Assembly: GCA_016192135.1 (NCBI GenBank)
Contig: JACPUR010000013.1
Span: 140,277-204,276, forward strand
DNA length: 64,000 nt
Direction of reading: 5' to 3'
Source of the DNA: Candidatus Tectomicrobia bacterium
Lineage (GTDB): Bacteria > UBA8248
Part shown: piece by piece, positions 1 through 9,023 of the stretch
How positions within the stretch are numbered: the stretch's first letter is position 1
How the letters are laid out: every line of letters begins with the position of its first letter
Position numbers and translations under genes: made by a program
Notes under the pieces: model-generated
What the model was told of the DNA's origin: nothing
Database searches by the model: none
What the model saw: only the letters and a program-made list of their open reading frames with translations

Positions 1-197
1 TTTTGCGTGAAATTCTTGGTGATCTTGAGAGACACCTCGCGTGACATCGAGGTGTAGTAGACGACCTTCCCCTCCTTCTTCGCCGCGGCGACCAGCTTGG
101 GATCGTACTGCTCGGCCGCGCACGCGCTCGGCGAAAAAGCCGGGAGCGCCGCCGCGGCCCAAATAACAGCGAGGAGGACGGCGATTCGGTGCCTCAT
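1..197 (-). CDS. ABC transporter extracellular solute-binding protein, N-terminal part only
   Basis: The gene runs off the left edge, so only about 65 N-terminal residues are visible. They form a Sec signal peptide (basic MRHR start, hydrophobic stretch, Ala-rich cleavage region near ACAAEQ) followed by the segment AAAKKEGKVVYYTSMS. That segment is typical of the first strand of Fe(III)/family-1 periplasmic binding proteins. The ATG at 197 is preferred over the one at 203 because AAGGAG then sits at a normal 7-8 base distance. It follows the SDR gene by 37 bases on the same strand and is probably cotranscribed with it. The substrate (iron, thiamine, polyamine or other) cannot be decided from this fragment. 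Confidence 0.75.
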   Translation of the reverse strand, partial: MRHRIAVLLAVIWAAAALPAFSPSACAAEQYDPKLVAAAKKEGKVVYYTSMSREVSLKITKNFTQ

Positions 198-234
198 GAA
201 CATTCTCCTTCTTCTCGGGTGACTCTCTTTTCGG

Positions 235-1026
235 TCAGATGTAGTGCGACGCGCCGCCGTCCACTTCCACCGTGACGCCGGTGACGAAGCTGGCGCGCCC
301 GGAGGCGAGGAAGACCACCACATTGGCCACTTCCTCCGGGGTGCCCAGGCGGCCCAGCACCGAAACGCGCTCCCGGTTGCGCTTCGCCTCCTCGACGGAG
401 ATGCCGAGACGCTCCGCGATCCAGCCGATGCGCTCCGGCATCCCCTCGGTGAAGATCGGTCCGGGGCATACGTTGTTCACGAGGACGCCGTGCTTCCCTC
501 CCTCGTGCGCGAGCGTCTTGGTGAAGCTGTTCAGGGCCGCCTTCGTCAAGGAGGTGGCCATGTCGCCCGGTAGGTGGACCTGCTTTCCGGCCAGGCCGGT
601 GATGTTGATGACGCGCCCCCCGCCGTTCCGGGTGAGGTAGGGCCAGGCGGCCCGCGAGCCGCGGATGGCGCTCATCACGTTGCGGTCGATCTCCTTTTGC
701 CAGTCCGCGTCCGATATCTCGGCGATCCCGGCCAGCTTGATTTGCCCCACGTTGTTCACCAAGATGTCGAGGCCGCCCATGGCCTCGGCCGCCTGCTTCA
801 CGACGCGTTCGCAATCCTCGCTCCGGCTCATGTCCGCGCCGAAACTGAAGACCTGCGCTCCCGTTTCTTTTTGGATTTTCTCGGCCGCCTGCCGGAGCGG
901 TCCAGGACGCCGGGCGCAGATGGCCACCTGGGCGCCCTCCGCCGCCAGCCCCAGCGCGCAGGCGCGCCCGATGCCCTCGCTGCTCCCCGTGACAAGGGCG
1001 CGCTTGCCCCTCAAGCCCAGATCCAT
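235..1026 (-). CDS. SDR-family oxidoreductase lacking the canonical catalytic Tyr
   Basis: A 263-residue short-chain dehydrogenase/reductase with a Rossmann fold. The glycine-rich NAD(P) motif TGSSEGIG lies at residues 13-20, NNVG (usual NNAG) at 91-94, and CPGPI follows near residue 190. The start is the ATG at 1026 behind GGAGGGG; the reading frame stays open upstream but without a start signal. In the active-site block the usual S...YxxxK is degenerate: Lys162 is present, but the Tyr position (four before Lys) is Thr158 and the Ser position is Gly144 or Thr143. Atypical SDRs of this kind are usually labelled FabG-like, but ordinary carbonyl reduction is doubtful. It lies upstream of the truncated binding-protein gene. 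Confidence 0.85.
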   Translation of the reverse strand: MDLGLRGKRALVTGSSEGIGRACALGLAAEGAQVAICARRPGPLRQAAEKIQKETGAQVFSFGADMSRSEDCERVVKQAAEAMGGLDILVNNVGQIKLAGIAEISDADWQKEIDRNVMSAIRGSRAAWPYLTRNGGGRVINITGLAGKQVHLPGDMATSLTKAALNSFTKTLAHEGGKHGVLVNNVCPGPIFTEGMPERIGWIAERLGISVEEAKRNRERVSVLGRLGTPEEVANVVVFLASGRASFVTGVTVEVDGGASHYI

Positions 1027-1252
1027 GCCGTCCCCTCCGGTCGACCGGCCTCGCCCGATTTCATTTTGGATGGGCCCACCATAGCACAAACCATGGGACG
1101 CCGGAATCGGAGCTCCCGAGATTAGGCGCCGCCCGCCTTTTTTCGGATTCGCAAGAATAAAGGACCCATGCTCCCTCCTCCCCCGCCACTTGGAGGCACG
1201 GGGGGAGAACGGAAGTTCCATGAACTGGATCGCCGAAGCCTAAGCGGATGCG

Positions 1253-2320
1253 TCAGGCGAGGTGGGGTGCCGTCCGTTTCGGGTCGGCCGCATTAAACCC
1301 CTGCTGGACGGCCGCCGAAATCAAATCGACCACTGCCAGGCTCGTCTCCATCGGGAGGCCATCCACGCTCGTCCCCACCCAGCCCTCGATACCGTCCACC
1401 AGTCCGGCCGAGGCCGCCGCCTCCAGGAGACGGCGTTCCCGCGCAGAGGTATGCAAGAGGGCGCCGTTGCCCGTCAGCATCGCGAGGCATCCGGCCAGGG
1501 CGGCGGCGCCCCAATTGGAGACGTCCGCAATCAGGGCCACCTCCGCCGCCGTGCGAGGCGCCGTCCCGCCCCCGCAGGGGCAGCGGCACTGCTTCCCGAA
1601 GGGGAGGTTCTCCCGGATCACTTCCGCGAAAGCGCCCAGGCCCGACTCGTTCCCCGCATCCCCGATGGCGACGGTGAGAACCCCCCGCCGTTTGGCTTCC
1701 TCGATCAGGAAGTCCGCCTTCGCCATGGGCGCGGTGATGTCCTCGCCGCGAAGGCTGTGGATCACCCCTTTATCGTTCATCCCCCCCTTCTCGATTACCA
1801 CGACGGCGGCCGGCCGGTACTCGTCCAGGAGCTCAGCCGCCCGGGCCTTCGCCGCTTCCATCCCGGAAGGAAAACCCATGACCCCCGCGACGTGGACCGA
1901 CCCGAGGGATCTTATGCCTCTCTGAGCGGCGGCCCCGTCCAGGGCCCTGAGGCCCGAGGCCTCCACCACAATCCGCATCGAGGGCAGGAGCGGCTCCTCG
2001 AAAAGCAGGAGCGGCACCGCCCGGAAGCCCTCGTGCAAGGCTCGGGCGATGACGGCGGCGCCCGGGGGGCCGTCCGTCTCGGCGATGCCGGAGTCGACCA
2101 TGGGCCGGTTCGGCCAGCCCGAGCACACCACCGCCACCCGGCCCGGCTCGCCGAAGGCCCGGGCCAGCCGCTCGGCCGCCAGCAAGGTCGGCGAGCCTCC
2201 GTAGAGGTCGCGGGCGGCGCGGTACAGCAGAGGCACGCGCCGCTTGTCCGGAAGATCGGAGGTGACTAGCTGATCGATCCGCTCCGCGGTGCGCGCCAGG
2301 ATTCCCCTCTCGATGGCCAA
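1253..2320 (-). CDS. DUF4392 / D-glutamate cyclase-like protein
   Basis: A 355-residue protein matching the DUF4392 family, whose mammalian member DGLUCY converts D-glutamate to 5-oxo-D-proline. Recognisable family features are the GWPNRP segment after a strand-turn VAVVCSG, IEKGGMNDKGVIHS in the middle, and IGDAGNESGLG further on. I chose the TTG at 2320 because GGAGG lies 7 bases upstream and the conserved N-terminus starts right after it; no ATG or GTG fits. It is transcribed away from the MmgE/PrpD gene across an intergenic gap of about 120 bases. The true substrate could be another amino acid or a lactam, so the cyclase function is a family-level inference. Confidence 0.8.
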   Translation of the reverse strand: MAIERGILARTAERIDQLVTSDLPDKRRVPLLYRAARDLYGGSPTLLAAERLARAFGEPGRVAVVCSGWPNRPMVDSGIAETDGPPGAAVIARALHEGFRAVPLLLFEEPLLPSMRIVVEASGLRALDGAAAQRGIRSLGSVHVAGVMGFPSGMEAAKARAAELLDEYRPAAVVVIEKGGMNDKGVIHSLRGEDITAPMAKADFLIEEAKRRGVLTVAIGDAGNESGLGAFAEVIRENLPFGKQCRCPCGGGTAPRTAAEVALIADVSNWGAAALAGCLAMLTGNGALLHTSARERRLLEAAASAGLVDGIEGWVGTSVDGLPMETSLAVVDLISAAVQQGFNAADPKRTAPHLA

Positions 2321-2361
2321 GGTGACACCTCCGCCCGAAACGCCGAAAAAAACCGATTTTC

Positions 2362-2390
2362 TTGCCGACAGCCGGGTCCTATCATAGACT
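2362..2390 (+). promoter_or_regulatory. Candidate sigma70-type promoter for MmgE/PrpD gene
   Basis: TTGCCG (2362-2367) and TAGACT (2385-2390) are separated by 17 bases, each matching the -35 and -10 consensus at 4 of 6 positions. Transcription would start near 2397, which favours the downstream GTG at 2444 over the GTG at 2402 as the translation start. Confidence 0.4.
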
Positions 2391-2443
2391 ACGCTAGAGA
2401 CGTGTTGGAACCTTGCGCCGAAACTTTCCCCGCCGAGGCCGAC

Positions 2444-3796
2444 GTGAGCCCTTTCACCCTCCAGCTGGCCGAACGGGTGGCCTCCCTCCGGCTGGAAGGC
2501 GTGCCGCGCCCCGTCCTCACCCATGCCCGGCTGTGCGTCCTGGACGCCTTGGGGTGCGCCCTCCGAGGCAGCCGCGAGCCGGCCGCTCGCTTGGTCCGGG
2601 CGCTCGCGGAGCGGGAGGGCGGGAGCCCCGCCGCCTCCGTCTGGGGATGTCCGCTCAGGACTGGCAGCCTGCAAGCCTCCCTTCTCAACGCGGTCTCGGC
2701 ACATGCCCTCGATTTCGACGACACCCACCAAGGCGTCCCCGTCCATGCGACCGCGGCCGTGCTGCCCGCGGCCTTCGCGGCGGCGGAGCTGGCCCGGGGG
2801 ACAATCGGGGACCTGCTGACGGGATATGTGGCAGGGGCGGAAACCGCCATCCGCGCGGGGCTGGCGCTCGGGCGCTCCCACGTCGCCGGGGGCTGGCATC
2901 CGACCGGCACGGTGGGGACCCTGGGGGCCGCGGCCGGCGCCGCGCGCGTCCTGGGCCTGCCGCCCGAAAAGGCCGCCCAGGCGCTGGGGCTCGCCGCGAC
3001 CCAGGCGGCTGGCTTCATGAAGGCGGTCACGGGCACGATGGCCAAGCCGCTCAACGCAGGAAAGGCCGCGATGAACGGCCTCATGGCCGCTCTCCTCGCC
3101 CAGGGCGGATTCACCGGCCCCGCCGACATCCTGGCGGCCGGCTCGGACTTCGCCACGGCCTTCAGTGAGGGCTACGACCCAGCCAGGCTTCCCTTCGGCG
3201 GAGCCCATGGCTGGGAAGTTTCGAACATCGCCATCAAGCTCTTCGCGTGCTGCTCCCTGGCACAGGCGGCGCTCGAGGCCGGGCGGGCCATCCGGCGAGA
3301 ACACCGCCTGGACAAGAATCTCATCTCGGAAGCCGAACTCCGGGCGAACCCCCGGCAGATGGAGGTGGCGGGTATTCCCCGCCCCCGCACCGGCTCCGAG
3401 TCCAAGTTCAGCCTCGCCTACTGCGCGGCGGTGGGCCTGGGAGGCGGAACGGGCGGGCCCGGCGACTTCGAGGACGAGTCGCTTCTGTCGCCGGCGGTCA
3501 TGGCGCTGATGGAGAGGATGAGTGTGCGGAGCGACCCGGCCCTCTCGGAAGTGTCGGCGCGAATCCGGGTGAGGACGGCGGGGGGGGAGACGCTCGAGAA
3601 ATTCGTCGAGGTCGCCCGTGGAAATTCCGGCAACCCCGCGTCGGCGGAGGAAGTGCAGGAGAAATTTCGGTCCCTGGCGGAACCCGTGGCGGGCGAGGCG
3701 GCGGAGCGGATTATTACGCTGGTCCTAGAGGATGATTCCCTGCGGTTTCCCGTGAAAGTGCTGGCGGAGGCGCTGGCCGCACCCACGCGGGGATGA
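2444..3796 (+). CDS. MmgE/PrpD family protein
   Basis: A 450-residue member of the MmgE/PrpD family, which includes 2-methylcitrate dehydratase and cis-aconitate decarboxylase. The all-helical N-terminal domain carries LCVLDALGCALRG near residue 30, then a conserved histidine block, DFDDTHQGVPVHATA. GGWHPTGTVGTLGAAAGAAR and KPLNAGKAAMNG follow. The C-terminal lid domain has the usual IRVRTAGGE strand. The GTG at 2444 has GAGG five bases upstream and gives the family's normal N-terminus; a GTG at 2402 would add 14 residues without a clear ribosome site. It ends 5 bases before the convergent threonine-synthase-like gene. The family has many unassigned members and nothing nearby identifies methylcitrate, so substrate is open. 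Confidence 0.88.
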   Translation: MSPFTLQLAERVASLRLEGVPRPVLTHARLCVLDALGCALRGSREPAARLVRALAEREGGSPAASVWGCPLRTGSLQASLLNAVSAHALDFDDTHQGVPVHATAAVLPAAFAAAELARGTIGDLLTGYVAGAETAIRAGLALGRSHVAGGWHPTGTVGTLGAAAGAARVLGLPPEKAAQALGLAATQAAGFMKAVTGTMAKPLNAGKAAMNGLMAALLAQGGFTGPADILAAGSDFATAFSEGYDPARLPFGGAHGWEVSNIAIKLFACCSLAQAALEAGRAIRREHRLDKNLISEAELRANPRQMEVAGIPRPRTGSESKFSLAYCAAVGLGGGTGGPGDFEDESLLSPAVMALMERMSVRSDPALSEVSARIRVRTAGGETLEKFVEVARGNSGNPASAEEVQEKFRSLAEPVAGEAAERIITLVLEDDSLRFPVKVLAEALAAPTRG

Positions 3797-3801
3797 GCAA
3801 T

Positions 3802-4941
3802 CTAGCCTTCCTTCACCACCAGCTTCTCCAGCTTGTCCGCCGCCTTGAGGCCGTGTCCGGTGACGGGGATGGCCACCGTCTCTCCGGCGCCGATCTTCTT
3901 CTCTTTCACCAGGATCTCGAGCCCGGCGAAGGGCACCGCGCTCGTCGGCTCCATCAGCACGCCTCGGCGGGCGAAGTGCCGGAGGACGGGCGGGAGCGCC
4001 TCGTCCTCCACCACCAGCACCTCGCCCCCCGTCTCGCGCACCGCCGCCGCCATCTGCCTCCAGCGGACGGGCCTGGTGATGCTGATCCCCTCCGCCAGGG
4101 TGGGCCGGGCCTCGATCGCCGGGATGGCCTTCAGGTCCCCGCGCCATATCTCGCGCAGGGGGGCGCACCGCGCGGCCTGGGCCGCATAGATGCGGGGCAT
4201 CCGGTCGATGTAGCCGGCGGCGAAGAGCTCACCGAAGCCCTTGTGCGCGCCGATGAGCATGGAGCCGTGCCCGGCGGGGACGACCACGGTGTCCGGCGCC
4301 CGCCCCCCGAGCTGCTCCCACACCTCGAAGGCCCAGGTCTTGGTCCCGTGGTTGAACCAGCAGTTCCAGAAATGGCTGGCGTAGAAGCGGGACTCCGCGG
4401 CCCGCATGGCCGCGTCCGTGGTCGCTTGGCGGGGGCCGGGAATCTTGACCAGCCTAGCCCCGTAGGCCGCGATCTGGGCGCACTTGGCGGGGGAGGTATC
4501 CTCGGGGACGTACATGTCGCAGGCGATCCCCGCGCGTCCCGTGTAGGCGGCGATGGCGGCGGCCGCGTTGCCCGAGGAATCCCCCAGGACCTCCCGGACG
4601 CCCCACTCGCGCACCTTGCTGATCAGCAGCGTCGCCCCACGGTCCTTAAAAGAGCCGGTTGGAAAAAGAAAGTCGAGCTTGCAGAGCACCTCGCGCCCGG
4701 CGAAGGGGAGGGCCACCAGGGGCGTCATCCCCTCATCCAGGCTGACGATGCTCCGGTCATCCTCGATGGGGAGCGCTTCGCGGTACCGCCAGAGGCCGGC
4801 CCTCCGGCGGCTCAGCCCTTCGCGGGGGAAGATCCCCTTCACGTCCACGTCGAGGGGCGCGCCGCACTCGCACCGCCAGCGAGGCGTGTCCGCGGGGAAT
4901 TCTTGGGTGCAATCGATGCAGCGGAGGATGAACAAGGACAT
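3802..4941 (-). CDS. Threonine synthase-like PLP-dependent enzyme
   Basis: A 379-residue fold-type II PLP enzyme. The N-terminus has a zinc-ribbon-like C-x2-C...C-x-C (Cys8, Cys11, Cys24, Cys26), as in many archaeal-type threonine synthases. The PLP lysine is Lys99 in TGSFKDRG and is followed by SSGNAAAAIAAY for cofactor phosphate and substrate binding. The C-terminal VTGHGLKAADK closes the PLP site. It could be threonine synthase or a related ammonia-lyase or cyclising enzyme. No homoserine pathway gene is nearby. Instead it is the last gene of an operon with a peptide-type importer, an M28 peptidase and an Asp/Glu-racemase-family protein, which suggests amino-acid catabolism. Its ATG lies 8 bases after the upstream stop. 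Confidence 0.85.
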   Translation of the reverse strand: MSLFILRCIDCTQEFPADTPRWRCECGAPLDVDVKGIFPREGLSRRRAGLWRYREALPIEDDRSIVSLDEGMTPLVALPFAGREVLCKLDFLFPTGSFKDRGATLLISKVREWGVREVLGDSSGNAAAAIAAYTGRAGIACDMYVPEDTSPAKCAQIAAYGARLVKIPGPRQATTDAAMRAAESRFYASHFWNCWFNHGTKTWAFEVWEQLGGRAPDTVVVPAGHGSMLIGAHKGFGELFAAGYIDRMPRIYAAQAARCAPLREIWRGDLKAIPAIEARPTLAEGISITRPVRWRQMAAAVRETGGEVLVVEDEALPPVLRHFARRGVLMEPTSAVPFAGLEILVKEKKIGAGETVAIPVTGHGLKAADKLEKLVVKEG

Positions 4942-4949
4942 GAGGGCGC

Positions 4950-5732
4950 TCAGGCCCCCGCGGGGGCTTTCGCGTTCTTGCGCCACCGCGCCGCCGAGCC
5001 GTCCGGCAGCTCCTCGACCTCGAACAGCCGGCCGAAGCCCTGGACGCGGTCCCTCAGGCCGATGCGCCGCAGGGCCGCCCAGAAGGAAGCCTGGTTCGCG
5101 GTCACGACCGGGACCCCCAGGTCGCGCTCGAGCTGGCCGGCCACGTCGATGGCGCGCATCTGGGTGCAGGAGATGAACAGCCCGTTCGCCTTCCCGGTAT
5201 AGGCCTTGCGGGCCAGCCGGTAGATGGACTCCGGCGAGTTGTCGGCGTGGGCCCACACGCTCGGCTGGTCGAAGGTCTCCAGCGAGACGACCTCGATGCC
5301 GTTCCCCTCGAAGAAGGCGCGCAGGCGCTCGTTCACCACGTCCGGGTAGGGGGTGGCCACCGCCATCCGCTCGAATCCCAGCACCTGCATCGCTTCGAGG
5401 CAGGCGGTCGTGGTGGTCAGCGCGGGGACCCCCGCCAGCTTCTCGATGCGGCGGATGATCTCCACGTCGTGCCCCACCCCCTCGACGAAGCTCCCGCTCG
5501 TGCACCCGTAGACCATGACGCCCACCCGCGCGTGGGCGAGGGGCACGACGGCCGCCTCCAGGTGCTTCAGCGCTTCGTGGAGCACCTCCACCGAGGATTC
5601 GAGCTTCTCTCCCCAATAGACGCGGCTCGCGTGGACCGCGACGCCGCTGGGGGCCATCCGGAAGAAATCGGGCTCGTTGGTGTTGTTCCCCGAGGGCACC
5701 AAGAGGCCGATGCGCCCGCGCCATCCGTACAT
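4950..5732 (-). CDS. Maleate isomerase / arylmalonate decarboxylase-type protein (Asp/Glu racemase superfamily)
   Basis: A 260-residue protein with the two-cysteine Asp/Glu racemase fold: Cys77 in VYGCTSGSF and Cys189 in FISCTQMRA. The N-terminal GLLVPSGNNTNEPDF is typical of maleate cis-trans isomerases and arylmalonate decarboxylases. Both cysteines are present, which fits an isomerase or racemase better than the single-cysteine decarboxylases. The ATG at 5732 is chosen over the GTG at 5738 because GGAGG lies five bases before it and would overlap the GTG. It sits between the M28 peptidase (75-base gap) and the threonine-synthase-like gene (8-base gap). The substrate is presumably a dicarboxylate or amino-acid derivative handled by this operon. 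Confidence 0.85.
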   Translation of the reverse strand: MYGWRGRIGLLVPSGNNTNEPDFFRMAPSGVAVHASRVYWGEKLESSVEVLHEALKHLEAAVVPLAHARVGVMVYGCTSGSFVEGVGHDVEIIRRIEKLAGVPALTTTTACLEAMQVLGFERMAVATPYPDVVNERLRAFFEGNGIEVVSLETFDQPSVWAHADNSPESIYRLARKAYTGKANGLFISCTQMRAIDVAGQLERDLGVPVVTANQASFWAALRRIGLRDRVQGFGRLFEVEELPDGSAARWRKNAKAPAGA

Positions 5733-5807
5733 GATCACCTCCGCTCGAAGTTCATGCCGATTCTATCCGCGGCGCGCGGGAACGGCAAGACGCGAAGCCC
5801 TGGACGC

Positions 5808-7148
5808 CTAATCCGCCGGCGGGGGCACGAACCCGTAGTGCGCCATCAGGCGCCCGGCCTCTTCCCGGGTGCGGGCGCGGGCCAGGGGAGCCTCGCTCGC
5901 CAGGGCCTTGAGCAGCACCCGCGCCGCGGCGCCCGTCGCCGCCGTCAAATCCTCCCGGCCCACCTTGTCGGCCGTATCCGCCGGGGAGAGGTGGAAGCCG
6001 CAGTTCGAGTCCTTCTCGTTCAACCCCGCTAGGAGGCGCACGGCGGGGACGCCCCTCGCCACGTAGTTCGCATGGTCGGAGTTGTTCGCCACCCAATCGC
6101 TCACCTCGCATCGCGCCGGCTCGTCCCGCAGCGCCTCGCGCGCCCAGTCGGCCAGGTCGGAGAAGCCGTTGCACAGGAAGGTGAGCTTCGAGCTCCCCGC
6201 CACCACGTCCAGGTTGAGGTTGAGCGCGATGCGGGCAATCTCCTCCTCCCGAAGGCCGCCCACGTACGCCCGCGAGCCCTGGAGCCCCCATTCCTCCACG
6301 GTGTAGAAGTGAACCTCCAGATCGTTGGCGAAGCGGCCCCGATGGGGGACGAGGAGCCGGGCGAGCTCGAGCGCGGCGGCGCAGCCCGTCGCGTTGTCGA
6401 GGGCCGACTCCCCGCAGTTGTGGCCGTCGTAGTGGGCGCTGAGGATGACCTTCCGTCCCCCGCCCCGGCCCGGGAGCGAGGCGACGAGGTTGGCCGCCCG
6501 GGCGGGGGACGTCTCCACTTGGACGTCAAGATGAACCTTGCCTCCGAGGCGGCGCAGGAGCATGCCGTCCTCCCGCGACACGCCAATCGCCGGGATGGGC
6601 GAGCCCGCGGGGGTGGTGGAGCCCGTCACCGGGAAGCAACCCGGGCGCGAATTGACGAGGATGAAGGCCGCCGCCCCTCGCTCCACGGCGGGGAGGAACT
6701 TGCGCCTGCGGTGAAGGGAGGTCACCGAAAAAGAGTACTCGGCGTCCGCCAGCACGGCCCGCCCGCGCACCGAGCCCCCCGCGCGGCGGTAGCCCTCGTC
6801 GTCCCCCCGTCCCAGGTCCACGATCTCGAGCTCCACCCCGCCGGGTGGGGTGGGGGCGCTGTGGACCAGCGGCAGGGGCCGGAAGGCCCGTCCCGGCGGA
6901 GCCGCCGGATGCGAGAGCTCGCACCGGAGGCACTGCCAGCCGGTATAGCCGAATTCCCAATACCGGACATCCTCGAGGCTCGCCTCCCGGAGGCGCCGCT
7001 CCAGGAAATCCGCCGCCGCGGCCTCGGAGGGCGTGCCGCAGAAGCGGGGGCCCAAATCGCAAATCTCATGGAAGGCGCGCCACAGGCCAGGGCCCGTCCG
7101 GATCCGGCCGGCGATTTCCGTCAGGATCTGATCAATCGAGGTGGACAC
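5808..7148 (-). CDS. M28-family zinc aminopeptidase with PA-domain insert
   Basis: A 446-residue metallopeptidase. The M28 metal and catalytic residues are all present: His239 and Asp251 (SAHYDG...ALDNATG), Glu285-Glu286 (VEEWGLQGS), Asp314 (LNLDVV) and His386 (FHLSPADTADK). Residues about 90-220 form a protease-associated insert. No signal peptide is seen, so it is probably cytoplasmic. The GTG at 7148 has GGGAGG five bases upstream. It follows the DppC-like permease gene by 10 bases, so it most likely cleaves the peptide or N-acyl amino acid imported by that transporter. Confidence 0.9.
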   Translation of the reverse strand: MSTSIDQILTEIAGRIRTGPGLWRAFHEICDLGPRFCGTPSEAAAADFLERRLREASLEDVRYWEFGYTGWQCLRCELSHPAAPPGRAFRPLPLVHSAPTPPGGVELEIVDLGRGDDEGYRRAGGSVRGRAVLADAEYSFSVTSLHRRRKFLPAVERGAAAFILVNSRPGCFPVTGSTTPAGSPIPAIGVSREDGMLLRRLGGKVHLDVQVETSPARAANLVASLPGRGGGRKVILSAHYDGHNCGESALDNATGCAAALELARLLVPHRGRFANDLEVHFYTVEEWGLQGSRAYVGGLREEEIARIALNLNLDVVAGSSKLTFLCNGFSDLADWAREALRDEPARCEVSDWVANNSDHANYVARGVPAVRLLAGLNEKDSNCGFHLSPADTADKVGREDLTAATGAAARVLLKALASEAPLARARTREEAGRLMAHYGFVPPPAD

Positions 7149-7158
7149 AAGTCCCTCC

Positions 7159-7992
7159 CTATCCCGCGCGCTCCCGCAGACGAGGGTTCAGCGCCTCATT
7201 GATTCCGTCCCCCATCAGGTTGAAAGCGAGGACGGTCAGGAAGATGGCCGTGCCGGGAAAGACGGACAGCCACCATCCCTGATGAAGATAACCCTGCGCC
7301 CCGTACAGCATGGAGCCCCAGCTGATGAGGTTCGGATCCCCGAGGCCGAAGAAGCTCAAGGACGCCTCGAGGAGGATGGCCTGGGCGACGTCGAGCGATC
7401 CGGCCACCACGGCGGGGGCCAGGGCGTTGGGGAGGATCTGCTGGAAGCACAATCCCAAGTCCCCCATGCCGGTGGCCCGCGCCGCCTCGATGAACTCACG
7501 CTGCTTGAGGGAGAGGAACTCCGCCCGGATGAGCCGGGCCGTCGGGGGCCAGCTCAGCACCCCGATGACGAAGATGACTTTCCCCAGGCCCGCGCCGAAG
7601 AGGGAGATGATGATGAGGGCGAGGAAGAAGCGGGGCATGATCTGGAACAGTTCGGTCATGCGCATCAGGAAGGCGTCCGCCCGCCCGCCGTAGAAGCCCG
7701 CCGCCGCGCCTACGGTGATGCCGATGGAACTCGAAGTGACCGCGGCCAGGAAACCGACCGTCAGGGAGACGCGCGTCCCATGCAGGATTCCACTCCAGAT
7801 GTCGCGCCCCTGGTTGTCCGTCCCGAACCAGTAGTCCCGCCCGGGCGGGGCGAAGGCGTCCCCTCCCACCCGCAGGGGGTCTCCCACGGCCAGCCAGGGA
7901 GCGAGGAGCCCGATCAAAATCAGCCCCAGCACCCATAGGCCCCCCGCGGCCGCGGCGCGGTTGCGGAGGAACCTCCGGACGAAGCCCTGCAC
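7159..7992 (-). CDS. Oligopeptide-type ABC transporter permease (DppC/OppC family)
   Basis: A 277-residue inner-membrane permease with about six membrane segments. An N-terminal OppC-like segment is followed by the family block GTDNQGRDIWSGILHGTR. The EAA loop region reads FIEAARATGMG, the coupling site for an ATPase. The GTG at 7992 has GGGAG six bases upstream; there is no ATG nearby. It is separated from the DppB-like gene by 11 bases. It should pair with that permease, but no DppD or DppF ATPase gene occurs anywhere in the window, so the energy-coupling subunits must be encoded elsewhere. Confidence 0.9.
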   Translation of the reverse strand: MQGFVRRFLRNRAAAAGGLWVLGLILIGLLAPWLAVGDPLRVGGDAFAPPGRDYWFGTDNQGRDIWSGILHGTRVSLTVGFLAAVTSSSIGITVGAAAGFYGGRADAFLMRMTELFQIMPRFFLALIIISLFGAGLGKVIFVIGVLSWPPTARLIRAEFLSLKQREFIEAARATGMGDLGLCFQQILPNALAPAVVAGSLDVAQAILLEASLSFFGLGDPNLISWGSMLYGAQGYLHQGWWLSVFPGTAIFLTVLAFNLMGDGINEALNPRLRERAG

Positions 7993-8003
7993 GGCCTTCT
8001 CCC

Positions 8004-8987
8004 TCAGAGCCTCACGCGAGGATCCAGATAAGCGTAGGCGATGTCGGTCAATAGATTGACGACGACGATGCCCGCGCAAACGACCAGGAAGATGCCCATG
8101 ATCACGGGATAGTCCCGCGAGGTGATCGAGTCGTAGAGGAGCCGCCCGATGCCCGGCCACGCGAAGACAGTCTCGACCAGCGCTGAACCCGCCAGCAGGA
8201 AACCGAAGTTGAAGCCGATGGCGGTGACGATGGGGATCAGGCTGTTCCGGAGGGCGTGGAGGTAGACGATCCGCCTCTCCGAGACGCCCTTGGCGCGGGC
8301 GGTGACGATGTACTCGCGCCGGAGGACCTCGAGCATGCTGGCCCGCGCGATGCGGCTGTTCAGGGCCAGGAACCGCGCGCCGAGGGCGAGGGCCGGGAGA
8401 ATCAGGTGGACCGCGACGCTCAGCGCCCGGCCCCATCCGCCCGGTTCCGCCCGCAGGGAGACCATTCCCTGGGCCGGGAGCCAGCGCAGCTCCAGGGCGA
8501 AGCCGAGGATGAGGAGCTGCCCCAGCCAGAAGACCGGCATGGAGAAACCGGCCAGCGAAATCACACTGGTGAGGTTGTCGAGCCAGGAATACGGCCGCCG
8601 CGAGGCGAGGACTCCCAGGGCGACCCCCAGGATGGCCGCGAGGACGAGCGCCGTGCCCGACAGGAGGAGGGTGGCGGGCAGGCGCTCCAAAATCAGCCCC
8701 AGCACCGGCTGGCGGTTGGCGAACGAGAAGCCGAGGTCGCCCCGGAAGAGGCGGCCCATATAGATGAAGAGCTGTTCCCAGAGGGGGCGGTCGAGCCCGA
8801 AGTCGACCTTGAGGCGGGCGACGTACTCCGGCGGGGCGGGAAAGTCCCCCACCAGGACGTTGATCGGGTCGCCGGGGGCGAGGTGGATGATGGTGAAGTT
8901 CACCACCACGACCGCGAACAGCAAGGGGACGGCGTGGAGCGCACGCCGGAGGATGAACTGGGGAAGCGTGGCCGAGGCTCTATCCAT
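8004..8987 (-). CDS. Oligopeptide-type ABC transporter permease (DppB/OppB family)
   Basis: A 327-residue permease of standard family length. An N-terminal membrane segment (residues about 13-35) leads into HLAPGDP, the family signature. A periplasmic loop and five more membrane segments follow, and the EAA loop reads EYIVTARAKGVSERR. The C-terminus ends YAYLDPRVRL, as in DppB and GsiC. It lies between the binding-protein gene (36-base gap) and the DppC-like gene (11-base gap), the usual Dpp/Opp gene order apart from the missing ATPases. Confidence 0.92.
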   Translation of the reverse strand: MDRASATLPQFILRRALHAVPLLFAVVVVNFTIIHLAPGDPINVLVGDFPAPPEYVARLKVDFGLDRPLWEQLFIYMGRLFRGDLGFSFANRQPVLGLILERLPATLLLSGTALVLAAILGVALGVLASRRPYSWLDNLTSVISLAGFSMPVFWLGQLLILGFALELRWLPAQGMVSLRAEPGGWGRALSVAVHLILPALALGARFLALNSRIARASMLEVLRREYIVTARAKGVSERRIVYLHALRNSLIPIVTAIGFNFGFLLAGSALVETVFAWPGIGRLLYDSITSRDYPVIMGIFLVVCAGIVVVNLLTDIAYAYLDPRVRL

Positions 8988-9023
8988 ATCGGGGCGCCGC
9001 TCCTCGATTCCGGAGGCCGCGCC

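Noticed and set aside
194..814. Long Arg/Gly-rich frames antisense or out of frame to the SDR and to many other genes
   Set aside because: They are typical high-GC shadow frames with no domains, no start signals and complete overlap with recognisable proteins.
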